Both the position numbers and the translations under genes were made by a program. Positions 10,661 to 20,868 of a stretch of DNA of 64,000 nucleotides are shown piece after piece (the first letter of the stretch is position 1; each line of letters starts with the position of its first letter). The DNA lies in NCBI GenBank assembly GCA_010909165.1, contig MU008171.1, positions 1,320,297 through 1,384,296 on the forward strand. The letters are read 5' to 3'. The stretch comes from Anthoceros angustus (Eukaryota; Streptophyta; Anthocerotopsida; Anthocerotales; Anthocerotaceae). Under the pieces are notes generated by a model. The model ran no database searches, was not told the DNA's origin, and worked only from the letters and a program-made list of their open reading frames with translations.

Positions 10661-11092
10661 ACTCGATAAAAAGTTTTGGTGGTGGTACATGCAGTCCGAT
10701 GGCGATGGCAGAGGGATGGCCACCGCAGCAGGCGCCCAATCCCCGCCCACGGAGGAGGCGCCACGCAGCACCATCGCGCCTCGCCCAGAGCCCCGCCTCT
10801 CTCCGCCACGCGCCGCGCCGTAGGTCAGGCACGCCTTCCGCCTAACTGTCCAATCCGGCCCCGGCGCGCGACGCCCACGCTTTGCTGGGCGCCACAAGAA
10901 GGACAGAGGGCGCCCCCACCACGATGCCCATAGTCGATATGAAGAGCCTCTCCACACCTCACTGCATTTCGCACTTTCGTAAAGAAACCTCGCATCTATC
11001 ATTGATCCGACTCATCCTCGGAGGATGAAGTCAAAATGTATGCCTAAGGATGCTATTTTATATATTTACTATATTTATTTTCTCAAAGACAT
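10661..11092. other. GC-rich then AT-rich spacer upstream of the A promoter
   Basis: 10700-10930 is GC-rich with long but compositionally biased frames on both strands, and 10990-11092 is AT-rich, ending TATTTATTTTCTCAAAGAC. Both parts are repeated at 30975-31384 and 47395-47829. No gene recognised. Confidence 0.5.
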
Positions 11093-11710
11093 ATGAGGAG
11101 GCGCCCCAAGGCCCATGGGGGGTGTGTTAGGGCCGGCCGGGCGCCTATGGCCAAGGCATGGCGTAGGTAGGGGGCGCTGCACCCAAGGGAGGGCAGGCGG
11201 CTGGGGGCGCCGGCCACGGCGCCATGGGCAAGGTGTGTTAGGGGAGGGCACCGAACGGCGACACAAGGTGGTGGTGTGCAGGAGGACGCCGGCCGCCCAT
11301 GGGCGTGTGTTAGGGGAGGCGCCGGCCGCCCATGGCGGTGGTGGCAGGCGTGTTGGGGTGCCGCCGGCCGCCCATGGGCAGGGAGGCGCCGCCGCCGGCG
11401 CCCATGAGTGGCATGTTGGGAGGGCCGGCCGGCCGCGCCTCCCTAGCTCCACCCGCCACCCACCGACGGGTGGTGCAGGAGGCGCGGCCGGGCCGCGCCC
11501 GCCTCACAGATCGCCTGTAGGCCCACGGGTGGCAGAGGAGGCGCCGGCGCCTCCGCCACGCCAACCACCAGTGGGCAACGGTGGGCGCTTAGCGAGGGCG
11601 CCCGACCGCCGGCGCCTCCTCCACGCGCCACCCGCTTGGGTCTACGATGGGTGGTGCGTGAGGGAGGCGGCGGCCGCTCACGCCTCCGCTCGCGCCTCCA
11701 CCACGGGCAT
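11093..11710. repeat. GC-rich repeat block G1 between A1 and C1
   Basis: Tandemly reiterated GC words built on GGCGCCGGCCGCCCATGGG and TGTGTTAGGGGAGG, with inner palindromes such as GGCGCCGGCGCC. Related blocks stand at 16135-16930, 31385-31927, 40690-40925, 47830-48340 and 57060-57305, each between an A and a C copy. Long frames here are Ala/Gly/Pro/Arg-rich by composition and are not taken as genes. Confidence 0.7.
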
Positions 11711-12221
11711 TGACGTGAAACTGATGCTAGGAACTAACTCTAGAAGCTAGGGCTTAGCAAGTAGGTTTTGTTAGCTTAGTTTAACTGGTACCGAGCATTA
11801 CTAAAATGCCCTTAAACAGAAAGTCGGAAATAACCCGCAAAATGGCCAAGCTTGGGCCAGTCTCCTCTCACACGGTGGGAGAAAGCGTATATGATCACTC
11901 CAATCCAAGAGGATGCACCAAGAGTGGTGGTGCATCGTATCACGACGCAAGGTGGTTGCAAGGCGGTTATGGAGCACAAGACCAAGGCGGCGGAAGGCGC
12001 TTGTCAAGTCCTAGGAGGAACGCTAGCTAAACACACGCAATTTTGTTGTTGTCGAATTTCTAGGTCAGAATGCAAAGACCTGTGTATGCGCTGCTCAAGA
12101 TTGTGGCAATGTGTAATGTGTGTTCATGGGACTTATCAGCTCTAGGCAGCCCGTGTAGGGCAGCCCTTTAATTTTCTCGAATCGAAGTGAGCATCAAGAC
12201 ATGTGAGCGCCGGTGCATGTC
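11711..12221 (+). repeat. C1 5' terminal repeat (putative LTR)
   Basis: Starts TGACGTGAAAC and ends near CATGTC. The same ~0.5-kb sequence is at 31928-32440, 40020-40524, 48341-48852 and 56402-56905, in the same orientation on both sides of C2 and C3. That is the behaviour of an LTR of family C, but the right-hand copies start CGACGTG rather than TGACGTG, and no clear primer-binding site follows. This copy is nearly identical to the C2 5' copy. Confidence 0.6.
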
Positions 12222-12455
12222 TACTTTACAACCGCTCGAGAAGCATTCAACTTGATTCTGCCTTGGCCTGGAGCAGGAGGAGTCTGCACCCACGGGTCAG
12301 CTTGACCCCCTATGGGCTTGACGTGGTGTGCATTTTGCTAGGGTTTCGTGCATGGTCGATTGTCAGGACTTGTTGGGTTTTACGGCTCAAGGGTGCTGGG
12401 TGCGGATTTTCCAGGCCAGCTGTGTGCCCGCTGCCGCACAACTCAAGGCCCTCTC
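12222..12455 (+). other. C1 leader, first part
   Basis: Continuous with the start of C2 (32441-32690). It ends at the 11-nt word ATAATTTTTGA, where the sequence switches to module D. No domain recognised. Confidence 0.5.
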
Positions 12456-12985
12456 ATAATTTTTGAAGGGGAATATACTAACCCCTTCTACATAAAGACC
12501 CCTTGTCACGAAGAACACCTTACCTAAAACAAGATATTAGCCCTACTTTGATAATGCACACACCCTTTCCGAGGTCATACCATGATAAAGACGACTTTCA
12601 AGTGAACACCCTAGAAATGGAGCACGAGGGTGCGGGTCTGCATTTTTGTAGAATGTTTAGAGGGCTGCCATTTTATATGTTTATTACAACCGAAAACTTT
12701 TACTTTGAAGTGGTGGAACACAATGAAACAATCGTACTAGAGGGAGTCTCATTTTAATCATCGAAGAACATTGCAACAAACATCCGCTAAAGGAGGGAGT
12801 GGTCATCGATCGACAATAGTCATTGAAGAGTGCGGCTCGACTCATCCATGCCTTGCATCGACACCGAGTCAAGAACCACCGCCATATTCGGATGCGGTCC
12901 ATATCGTCGCCTCAAAGTTATCGCTCTCCATTGCTTGCCTGCCTTCAATAGTATCATTCCCCGGCCCACCATCCGACGGTGGATC
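12456..12985. mobile_element. Module D, copy D1 inside C1
   Basis: Replaces about 60 bases of C sequence. It begins GAAGGGG...CCCCTTC, a short inverted repeat, and carries words repeated at 14098-14640 and 15506-15840. On the minus strand short frames (for example LDSMSVQGMDESPHSS in D2) look protein-like and end at a stop, so D may be the 3' end of another transposon. I cannot assign a family. Confidence 0.45.
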
Positions 12986-13884
12986 GCCACACGAGGTTGC
13001 TTTCAATTTGCATACCATCTTGTTTGCCTCGTTGAGACGAATCCGTTGGTATCATTTTTGTCTACTTTCGAGTGAGAAACAGGTGGACTGAATGCCTGGG
13101 AGAAGTTGATCACTAAGGGTTTTAGTTGGGGAATTTGGCTATGTGCACCAACACTTCTCTTGTCGGGTAGGTGCTGGGTCTTGTACAGCACGAGCACGAG
13201 GAGTGAGTCGCTGAACAGGCTGAGGATTCTCGCGGTGAGTGAGGCATCGAAAAAGCTTGAGGTAGGGGAGGATCCGAGTTGCGATTGGCGTGTTCGGTTT
13301 GTGTTTCACACCGATTCGCAGCTAAGGTTTTCCTCCGCACCGACAATTGATGCTGGCTTCCTTGACTCATCGGCCGATTACATGGGGCATGCCACCGTGA
13401 AGAGGGAGATAGCCCACTGCATCGCTTGAACGAGGGACGTGCCACCTGTGGTTTTCGTGAGAAGGAGAAGGGCACCACACAAGATTTGTCCTTAGAGGAC
13501 CTACCAGCAGGAGCCCGGACAAGGATCCTTTGGCACCAGGGGTTAGCTGGTCCCCACTTACCTTGTGCAGTGACTATAAGGAGGAGCAGGTGCAGTGGGA
13601 GTGCACCGCTGGAGGGTCGGGATTAGGCCTTTCCTCGTGGCTCGCCCGCATTTATCATGTAAGACCTGTGGCAAGAGGACCTGCCCTGTGATTCCGACAC
13701 GATGGAAGGAGGGCCAAATGGCTGAGAAATTCGGGCCAGAACACAATCGTTGAGGGATTTTAGGAGTCAATGAGGCAATTAGGGTCAAGTTCAAACATGG
13801 GGCGATAACCACCTCTACATGTTCGAATCTATCAAGATACATGGTGATGAGGCCTCGGATTTGTATGAAGCCCACCAAGCGAGC
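12986..13884 (+). other. C1 leader and pre-Gag region, second part
   Basis: Almost identical to 32745-33650 in C2. It holds an intact 107-codon plus-strand frame (13106-13429) and overlapping frames including FREKEKGTTQDLSLEDLP. This may be the N-terminal part of Gag or an upstream frame. No family recognised. Similarity to C2 ends at GAGCCGACC. Confidence 0.4.
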
Positions 13885-14097
13885 CGACCAACCCCGCAAA
13901 GTGACACGCGACATTAGTGAGAGCTCGCGATCCTCCGCCCCGCTTTCAAAGGAAATTGCAATCGTGTTCTTGCCCTTCCAAAGATTCATAGCCTCTATCC
14001 CGGGTTGGAGCCTCCGGTCAAGCCGCCGCCCGCACCCCAGCCTCACACACTTCATCATAATTCACGCCTACCTATGAGACTTCCAATTGCTCTCACG
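13885..14097. other. Single-copy insert between C1 and D2
   Basis: About 210 bases not found elsewhere in the window. A minus-strand frame starting near 14058 reads GIEAMNLWKGKNTIAIS and looks protein-like, but it runs on into C sequence, so it is probably truncated. Origin unknown. Confidence 0.35.
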
Positions 14098-14925
14098 ATA
14101 ATTTTTGAAGGGGAATATACTAACCCCTTCTAAAGACCCCTGTCCTAAGAACACCTTACCTAAAACAAGATATTAGCCCTACTTTGATAATGCACACACC
14201 CTTTCTCGAGGTCATACCAGTTGATAAATGCCGCACTTTCAAGTGAACACCCTAGAAATGGAGCACGAGGGTCTGGCCCGCATTTTTGTAGAATGTTTAG
14301 AGGGCTGCCATTTTATATGTTTATACAACCGAAAACTTTTACTTTGAAGTGGTGGAACACAATGAAAACAACTGCATTAGAGGGAGTCTCATTTTAATCA
14401 TCGTAAGAACATTGCAACAAACATCCGCTAAAGGAGGGAGTGGTCATCGGCATCGACAATAGTCATTGAAGAGTGCGGCGACTCATCCATGCCTTGCACC
14501 GACATCGAGTCAAGAACCACCGCCATATTCGGATGCGGTCCATATCGTCCGCCTCAAAGTTATCGCTCTCCTCCATTGCTTGCTCGCCTTCAATAGTATC
14601 ATTCCCCGGCCCACCATCCATGACGTGGATCGCCACACAAAGATCTAGGGTTTGCCGACCTCATCCAAAAGGTCGCCAATGTAGTCTTCAACCTTCCGCA
14701 CTCAATGCAACCACTTGGGCTTTAAGGCAATGCCGTCCTTAAAATGAACAAAGTTAGTTGCCCATGCGCCCATGCAAGCATCCTTAAAATCAACAAAGTT
14801 GAGTTATTAAAAGATATGGGTTTTGAACCCAAACCTATTCATTACTAAACCTTTTTCCCAAACACTAGACCAACAATCCCAAGTTAAACCAATGGAGCCA
14901 CTACATATTTATTTTCTCAAAGACA
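14098..14925. mobile_element. Module D, copy D2
   Basis: The longest D copy. It starts ATAATTTTTGAAGGGG, repeats the D1 content, then continues through ATCTAGGGTTTGCC and a tRNA-like segment to TTTATTTTCTCAAAGAC. It passes into C integrase sequence at ATGAGGAGG. Confidence 0.5.
14818..14873 (-). ncRNA. tRNA-like (SINE-type) promoter segment in D2
   Basis: The minus strand carries TTGGTCTAGTG (A-box-like, 14873-14863) and GGGTTCAAAACCC (B-box-like, 14830-14818), about 32 bases apart. The second forms a tRNA T-arm shape, TGGG-TTCAAAA-CCCA. No cloverleaf or anticodon arm is evident, so this is a degenerate tRNA or SINE head rather than a tRNA gene. Confidence 0.35.
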
Positions 14926-15506
14926 ATGAGGAGGAGATTGGTGCCGATGTCATGTCGCGCTTTTGTTGCCATGACCGCCTTGGATGATTGGTTTGCTTTC
15001 AAATTAATGCAAAGGACATTTGGGAAGATGTGAATGCTCTTCAAGATTTGCACTGAAGTATGGACGAGGCCCGACCCACCGAAAAGAACAGGTGCAGCAG
15101 TCAATAAGACTATTGGCGTGATGGCTACATGATTCAAGTCGGGCAATGGTGTCGAGCGCTTGGTGCCACCACCGTGATAGGGTGACTGATACGCCGTGTG
15201 CACGACGACATGGTCACTTTGGTGTGAAGCGGACTTCACCGCTCACACCTCATTTTTATTGGTATGGGATGCAACCAGAGAATGTGGCTCCGTGAGCCTT
15301 GTGACCGAGTCAAGGCCTCCTTTACTATGCAAAGACCCGGTTCCACCCTCCGCCCATCATGGGCTTGTTCACCGGTCCTGACCTCATTGGAGAATTGACT
15401 AGGACGCCGAGAGGCAATGTCTACATACTTGTCATGATGGAGCATTTCTCCAAATGGGTGGAGGTTGTGGCTCTATCGATAAGTCCTCAAAGCACGCCCT
15501 GCATTT
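14926..15506 (+). pseudogene. C1 integrase fragment
   Basis: A detached piece of family C covering the end of RNase H through the first half of integrase. It contains the zinc-binding region (CACGACGACATGG, then CATTTTTATTGGTATGGG) and DLIGELTRTPRGNVYILVMM with the first catalytic Asp, then EHFSKWVEVV. It matches 38268-38848 of C2, apparently base for base, including C2-specific indels that C3 lacks. It stops at CTGCATTTTTG and jumps to module D. Gag through RT are missing from C1. Confidence 0.75.
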
Positions 15507-16134
15507 TTGTAGAATGTTTAGAGGGCTGCCATTTTCATATATGTTTAGTACAACCGAAAACTTTTACTTTGAAGTGGTGGAACACAATGAAAACAATGCT
15601 AGAGGAGTCTCATTTTAATCATAGAACATTGCAACAAACATACGCTAAAGGAGGAGTGGTCGCCGGCATCGACAATAGTCATTGAAGAGTGCGGCTGGCG
15701 ACTCATCCATGCCTTGCACCGACCGAGTCAAGAACCACGCCATATTAGGATGCGGTCCATATCGTCCGCCTCAAAGTTATCGTTCTCCTCCATTGCTTGC
15801 TCGTCTTCAATAGTATCATTCCGGGCCCACCATCGGCGGTGTGGCACACAACATCTAGGGTTTGCCCTCATCCAAAAGGTCGCCCGGTAGTCTTCAACCT
15901 TCTGGCACTCAATGCAACCACTTGGGCTTTAAGGCAATGCCAGCGTCCTTAAAATGAACAAAGTTAGTTGCCCATGCGCCCATGAAAGCATCCTTAAAAT
16001 CAACAAAGTTGAGTTATTAAAAAAATATGGGTTTTGAACCCACAACCTATTCATTACTAAACCTTTATCCCAAACACTAGACCAACAATCCCAAGTTGGA
16101 AACCAATGGAGCCACTACATATTTATTTTCTCAA
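15507..16134. mobile_element. Module D, copy D3 (5'-truncated)
   Basis: Lacks the GAAGGGG end. It is joined to C1 at CTGCATTTTTG and runs to TATTTATTTTCTCAAAGAC next to the GC block. It differs from D1 and D2 by small indels. Confidence 0.5.
16029..16085 (-). ncRNA. tRNA-like (SINE-type) promoter segment in D3
   Basis: The same A-box (16085-16075) and B-box (16041-16029) words as in D2. Here they are followed on the minus strand by ATATTTTTTT, a possible RNA polymerase III stop. The length from the A-box side to the T-run is close to that of a tRNA. Confidence 0.35.
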
Positions 16135-16930
16135 AGACTATGAGGAGGCGGGTGTGCAGGGGGAGGGGTGGCCAGTAGGGGCATGGCGTGTTGGTGGGGC
16201 CGGCCGCGCAAGGGAGGCGGGGCGTCTTTGGGCGCCGGCGGCGCGCCCATGGGCAGGTGCTAGGGAGGCGCCGGCCAGGCGCACATGGGCGAGTGTGCTA
16301 GGGAGGCCGCCGGCCACCCATGGCGGTGTGTGCTAGGGAGGCGGCCCGGCCCCCCGGCGGGCGTGTTGGCGGCGCCCATGGGCGGGTGCTAGGGGAGGCC
16401 GGCGGGCCCCCATGGCATCTTGGGGAGGCGGGGCGCCTCCCTAGCTCCACCACTGCCACGGGTGGTGCTGGGGAGGCGCCGGCGCGCGCCGCCTGCGCCG
16501 CCGTGGGCCCACCGATGGGTGGCGTGTAGGAGGGCGCGGCGGCGCCCTCCTGTGGGCTCACCGTGGGGTGGGCAAGCAGGTGGTGCGGGCGCCTGCGAGC
16601 GGCGGCGGCGCCCTCCTCCGCCACCCGTCGGTGGGTCTCGTATGGGTGGTGCGTGGAGGGCGGTGGCCGCTCTCGCTCCACCCGTCGGCTCGGTGGTGTG
16701 CGGGGAGGCGGCGCGGCGGCGGCGCCATCCTCTCCGCGCACCACTGTAAACCCCGACGGGTGGTGCGCGGATGGGGCGGCCGGCGGCGGCGCCCTCCTCA
16801 CGCCACCCGTGGGGCTCTGGTGGTGGTGCGCGTGGGGCGCCGGCCGGCACCCTCCTCCACCGACCTTATGCCGACGGGTGGAGCGAGCAGAGGCGCCGGC
16901 CGCCGCCTCCCTCCACGTGCCATTGTGGCC
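16135..16930. repeat. GC-rich repeat block G2
   Basis: About 800 bases of GGCGCC-, GGCCGG- and CACCCGTGGG-type words between D3 and the 3' end of A2, and the longest block of its kind here. Overlapping long frames on both strands reflect composition only. Confidence 0.7.
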
Positions 16931-17693
16931 CTCCCTTCCACACACTCAGACGCCACTTCCATCGAAAATTCAGAGGCTAACCTTAGAAGCAACCTTGGAA
17001 TGAAGGCTAACCTTAGAAGCAAATGCTGCCCAAATCGAGCCAAGATTTGGTCGAGTGTAGAGGATACTCCTCCTAAACATCTCAGATGTGGACAAAAAGC
17101 GATAAGGGATAAGCTCGAGTTGCGTATTTAATACAACTACAGTCAAAGTGCCGTTGAAGATAATGATGACAATGCGGAGAAGCTGGACCAAGTGATGATT
17201 AAGGATTGAACTCGGGATGAAACCCAAATCTGCTTTTTCCCGGTCCCAGTTAATGTTGTAAGTCGGTTGCAATATCGTGTTAGGAAATACCGCCCATGGC
17301 TTTTGTGGTGTCATAACAAAACCACATTTTCCTCCCAAAATCGAGTTTACCGTCCCTTCCCGGCAGAACGGCCTTCCTCACCGCTCCTACTTTGCATTAT
17401 TCCCGAGGTTCGAGTTTCATACCACCATTCGACACAAACATTGCCGGATGGAAAGTAGTAACTTTATCGGTGACACCTTTTTTCGAGCCGTTTTTCAATG
17501 CCTTCAAAACGCTGCTTTTAGGGCCCATCAATAACCCCTTCGTAGATTATTTATGAAACCCCTTCAAGATTATTCACCCCTTCAAAATTATCATGTTCTG
17601 CCTCCCGCCTCACAGACAAGATCACACGCCCCGCCCGGATTATTTCGCCCCACGCCTGCCCTTCACGACTGCTATCTCGGTGATAAAATGCAT
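16931..17693 (-). other. A2 3' tail
   Basis: Region downstream of the A2 polyprotein. It has a twofold repeat of GCTAACCTTAGAAGCAA (about 16976 and 17007), an open minus-strand frame of 122 codons (17338-16970) that is almost unchanged in A3 and A4, and a cluster of CCCCTTC words (17531-17596) resembling the inverted end of module D. I cannot say whether the frame is translated. Sequence identity between copies is too high to test for coding constraint. Confidence 0.45.
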
Positions 17694-17978
17694 TCAATGC
17701 ACTGCCACCCTAAAAATTCCTTTTAACCTCAAAGACTGCCCATGTAAGCCATTCATGCGGCCCCCACCCCTATGTCGGATCGCGAAGGGCACATCGGTGA
17801 TATTCACTCCATCCGTATCACCGTGAGAGGAGGCCCTGCAAAACACATGATATCCCCGATTACATTTGTCACAAAGGATAATTAGCTCCGGGTCCGTGAT
17901 GTGACCACAAAATTCGCAAGGCAAGTCAATCGGTGGTTTCCCACGTACCGAGTCTCGTGTCCAAGTTAAGTGTGGCAT
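17694..17978 (-). CDS. Family A (A2) C-terminal PHD finger
   Basis: The minus-strand frame reads PCEFCG, then ELIILCDKCNRGYHVFC: C-x2-C, C-x2-C, H-x2-C, the PHD zinc-finger pattern with the usual LLCDxC core. In A4 a further closing KCCRC pair is visible in a neighbouring frame (about 58182-58165). PHD fingers bind histone H3 tails. At the end of an integrase-containing polyprotein it could tether integration to chromatin, the role chromodomains play in chromoviruses. That role is inferred. The stop is at 17694. Confidence 0.75.
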   Translation of the reverse strand: MPHLTWTRDSVRGKPPIDLPCEFCGHITDPELIILCDKCNRGYHVFCRASSHGDTDGVNITDVPFAIRHRGGGRMNGLHGQSLRLKGIFRVAVH

Positions 17979-17989
17979 GGTGCCAAGTG

Positions 17990-19080
17990 ACTCATATGCT
18001 CCTTACAACGCCGCCCATCCCGTCCTTCCAATTCAATGACACCGCTCACCCACACTCACCACCAGAAAATTAACGCCCAAGCTTACATCCAACGTGCTCA
18101 AGGCTTGTAAAGTACACAAAGTCCCCCACTTGAAACTTCCTCGCCTTGTTTCCACGAGCCACCTCGCGTAAAGGCATACCGAGGTGGTCCCAATGTTGGG
18201 CAATGGCTGTTGTCCATGGCCATGGATTACCCATTAAACAAAGCTTGGCCTGGCTTTTGCAACCCAAGAGACACTCTTCCGGATTCTCGTGCCCGCCTAC
18301 TAGTTTGGAATAGGTATCCGCCACAATATTTGGCATCATAGCTCCGTCCAAACATGATGTAATACGGGCTGAAGTTGCCCAGGCACCGCATTAATCGATC
18401 CTATATCCCAATGCCACATATGGCAACAACTCATCCCAAGAGCAGCGGCCTCAATCTCAAAGGTAATATTTGCGAGAGAATCCTTGAAAGTTTGCACTAA
18501 CTGCTCCGCCAACCCCGCTTGAGGATGGTCCCAGATGTGCGCGGTGATCTATCGTGCTCGATCCAAGAGTGCTTGAATTCACCGCGAAACTCATTGCCTT
18601 GGTCCGTCAACACCTCGCACAACTCCCATATCTCACGAGAACATCAGAAATGCCCGGCCGTACTTGGAGCTCCCGATCGGGAGAAAAGCCAACTCCACCC
18701 ACTTTGAAAAGTGCTCTATCATCAACATGCAATGCTTGTTGCCTTGTCTTGTCATCGCGCTCGTACATCAGTCACGTAATTACCCAAGAACAATCCCTTG
18801 ATAGGCCGAATGTAGTACCACATCCTGGTCAAGTAAACCTTGCCTTCACCGCATCGCACGCAAAGACATCGCGCCACCACTGCTCCACATCGGCACATAC
18901 CGACCAAAAGTATGTATTCTTCAAAGATGTGATGTGTTCTCTTGACGCCAAAATGCCCCAACGCTTTGTGCACCTTGATCACTAATGGTCTTCTTTCCTC
19001 CACGGAGGCACCTCCTTGCTCACCCTCGATCAACCACAAACACTTTACCGTCCTTGTATGTATAGCGAGCGATTCTTCAC
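17990..19080 (-). CDS. Family A (A2) integrase
   Basis: Minus-strand order. The zinc-binding N-terminus has VHKALGHFGVKRTHHIFEE, then a C-x2-C pair near 18860. A catalytic-core segment follows with LTDQGNEF-like sequence in shifted frames near 18600 and PPHIWDHPQAGLAE-type sequence, clearer in A4. The C-terminal piece reads KARKFQVGDFVYF at about 18150-18110. Integrase joins element cDNA to host DNA. Several frameshifts split it here. Confidence 0.75.
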
Positions 19081-19169
19081 TGCAGCTGGAGGGCCATCAC
19101 CACATCACCACATGCCCATCCTCAACAATCGAATGGCATGCTCGAGCTTCCATATGTCTCGACCCCTTC

Positions 19170-19730
19170 CGACGCCTGTTCACCGCTTGCTTCTATGGAC
19201 ATCAATGCCAAATATACACCGGCACGCAATGCGTAGATCCGAAATCTTGTCTCGCCCAAGTGGTGTCTTCGCCCCACACATCGGGTTCACCGAGCCCACT
19301 CCAAGATTGAGATGCACCTTTCCCCGGCATACAATTTGCATGTCATATTCGGATAGCAACAAAGCCCACCTAGCAAGCTTCCCGCTTCATGTTGGTCATC
19401 GCGGTGTAGATGGTCCGTGACCAATCGAAAACTTTGGCCAAATGTGTACACTCTAAAATGCAACCGCCCATACCGCAGCAAGACACTCTCCTCATAAGAC
19501 GAGTAATTCGCCTCCGCAGTTGTTGTTCGACCGCCGCGATGCTACAACCCGCTTCTTCCTTCCTCATCTCGCTGGGCAAGCACGGCCCAATGCCTACCGC
19601 ACTCCAACTGTGATATAGGACGAAGGGCCTCGGTTGGGCCTTTTAAGCATTGGCCTCTCGCCAACTACCTTCAACTCGTGCCACGCTTGCTCCCCGCCTC
19701 CCGCCTCCCGCCTCCCAAAGGCTAATGGGC
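19170..19730 (-). CDS. Family A (A2) RNase H
   Basis: Follows the RT thumb (YELLKKEAHW). Pieces such as FGQSFRLVTDH and YDMQIVCRGKVHLN match the end of Ty3/gypsy RNase H, where TDH carries a catalytic Asp. The YSSYEES stretch near 19500 carries the usual Glu. It would degrade the RNA strand of the cDNA hybrid. Frames change repeatedly. Confidence 0.68.
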
Positions 19731-20390
19731 TTCCTTCTTGAGCAACTCATATAATGGCTTGCAGGTACTGCTCATGTTTCTGATAAACCGGCGGTAGTAA
19801 TTCACCAACCCCAAGAATGCTCTCAGGGCGGCTATATCCTTCGGTCTGGGCATGAAACTCACTGCTTGCACTTTGGCCAACTGTGGCAGCACACCCCCTG
19901 GTACAATCTTATGCCCCAAGTACTCTATCTCCCTGTATGCGAACTTACATTTCTTGGGATGGGCCTTCAGTCCAGATTTGGCCAAGCCACAAGAGCACTT
20001 CTAAGTGCTCAAGGTGTTCCTCCGTGTTATTGCTAAACACCGTAATGTCATCGATGTAGCACTTGACAAATGCTAGCCCTTGCGCTCCAAGTCGCCCACT
20101 GCTGAAAATATATGGACGTTCTTCAACCCGAACGGCATGGTCTCCCACTCCCACAGTGCTCTTTGCCCCAAAACTGCCTTGCACTTGTCCTTCTCCTCAA
20201 TCACAATCTGATTGAACCCGATCGAAAATCAAGGGTGATGAAGTATTTGGCCTCCAATAGCGCCAAAGATCTTGTCGAGTGGGCATGGGATACCGCTCCA
20301 TGGGCGTTATTTCATTGATTCTGTAATCCCCACACATTCTCCTATCCTTCCATTCCCCATGCTCATCCTTCTTGAGTGGCAACACCAGAG
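19731..20390 (-). CDS. Family A (A2) reverse transcriptase
   Basis: The frame opens LPLKKDEHGEWKDRRMCGDY (fingers), passes an LWEWETMPFG box near 20150-20127, and has the catalytic CYIDDITVFS with YIDD at 20058-20047. It ends AFLGLVNYYRRFIRN, the usual thumb/connection signature. The order is typical of Ty3/gypsy RT. Two or more indels divide it. The same core is present in A3 (YIDD 43954-43943) and A4 (60332-60321). Confidence 0.85.
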
Positions 20391-20868
20391 CAGATATTGC
20401 GAGGTCGACTGATCACGCCGCAGCCTCCTTGCACCGCTTGTCTCGACATCCCATTCCACGGGACTCGCTTTGTGTCTTCTTCAAACATGGTTCATTGGTG
20501 GTCGTGGTGATCTTGAACTTGATGCGATCCATCAACTCGGCCCAACCGAACGCAAAGGTGCCTCGATTCGAGTAACATGTTTCGATCCTTTGTCACGCCG
20601 GTTGCAAATCTTCACATATTGCCAATCATCGGCCGGACTCTCATGGTTCCTTTCCTATGGCGAGGGAGAGTGGTGTGGCGGCATGTTCTTGCTTTTCAGT
20701 GCGGATGTAGGTTCATCTTTCCGTCATGCATCATCGATGCTCCTTGCCATCCTTTCGACACATGGCTATCAGATGGCTGCCCGCAGATATCAACCATTGC
20801 ACAAGTCATGTCAAGGCTTGCCCGATCAACTCACACTGAATGATTCGTACACACCATGCGTGTAAGTG
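20391..20868 (-). CDS. Family A (A2) methyltransferase end and RT linker
   Basis: Counterpart of 1-523. The motif X stretch is present near 20845-20790 but frameshifted. The last five bases (20864-20868, AAGTG) are the left target duplication of B2. Confidence 0.55.
20864..20868. repeat. Target-site duplication of B2, left copy (AAGTG)
   Basis: Pairs with 28252-28256 and lies at the same position in family A as that of B1. Confidence 0.92.

Noticed and set aside
11115-11750. Long open frames in GC-rich blocks (for example 211, 215 and 279 codons)
   Set aside because: They overlap on both strands, are Ala/Gly/Pro/Arg-rich and follow GC composition. No domain, and they change between block copies.
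16029-16085. Functional tRNA gene
   Set aside because: Only A-box, B-box and T-arm features are present. No acceptor pairing or anticodon arm can be drawn.
18070-19039. Separate host genes corresponding to short frames in 17.7-20.4 kb
   Set aside because: They are pieces of one integrase-RNase H-RT polyprotein broken by indels.
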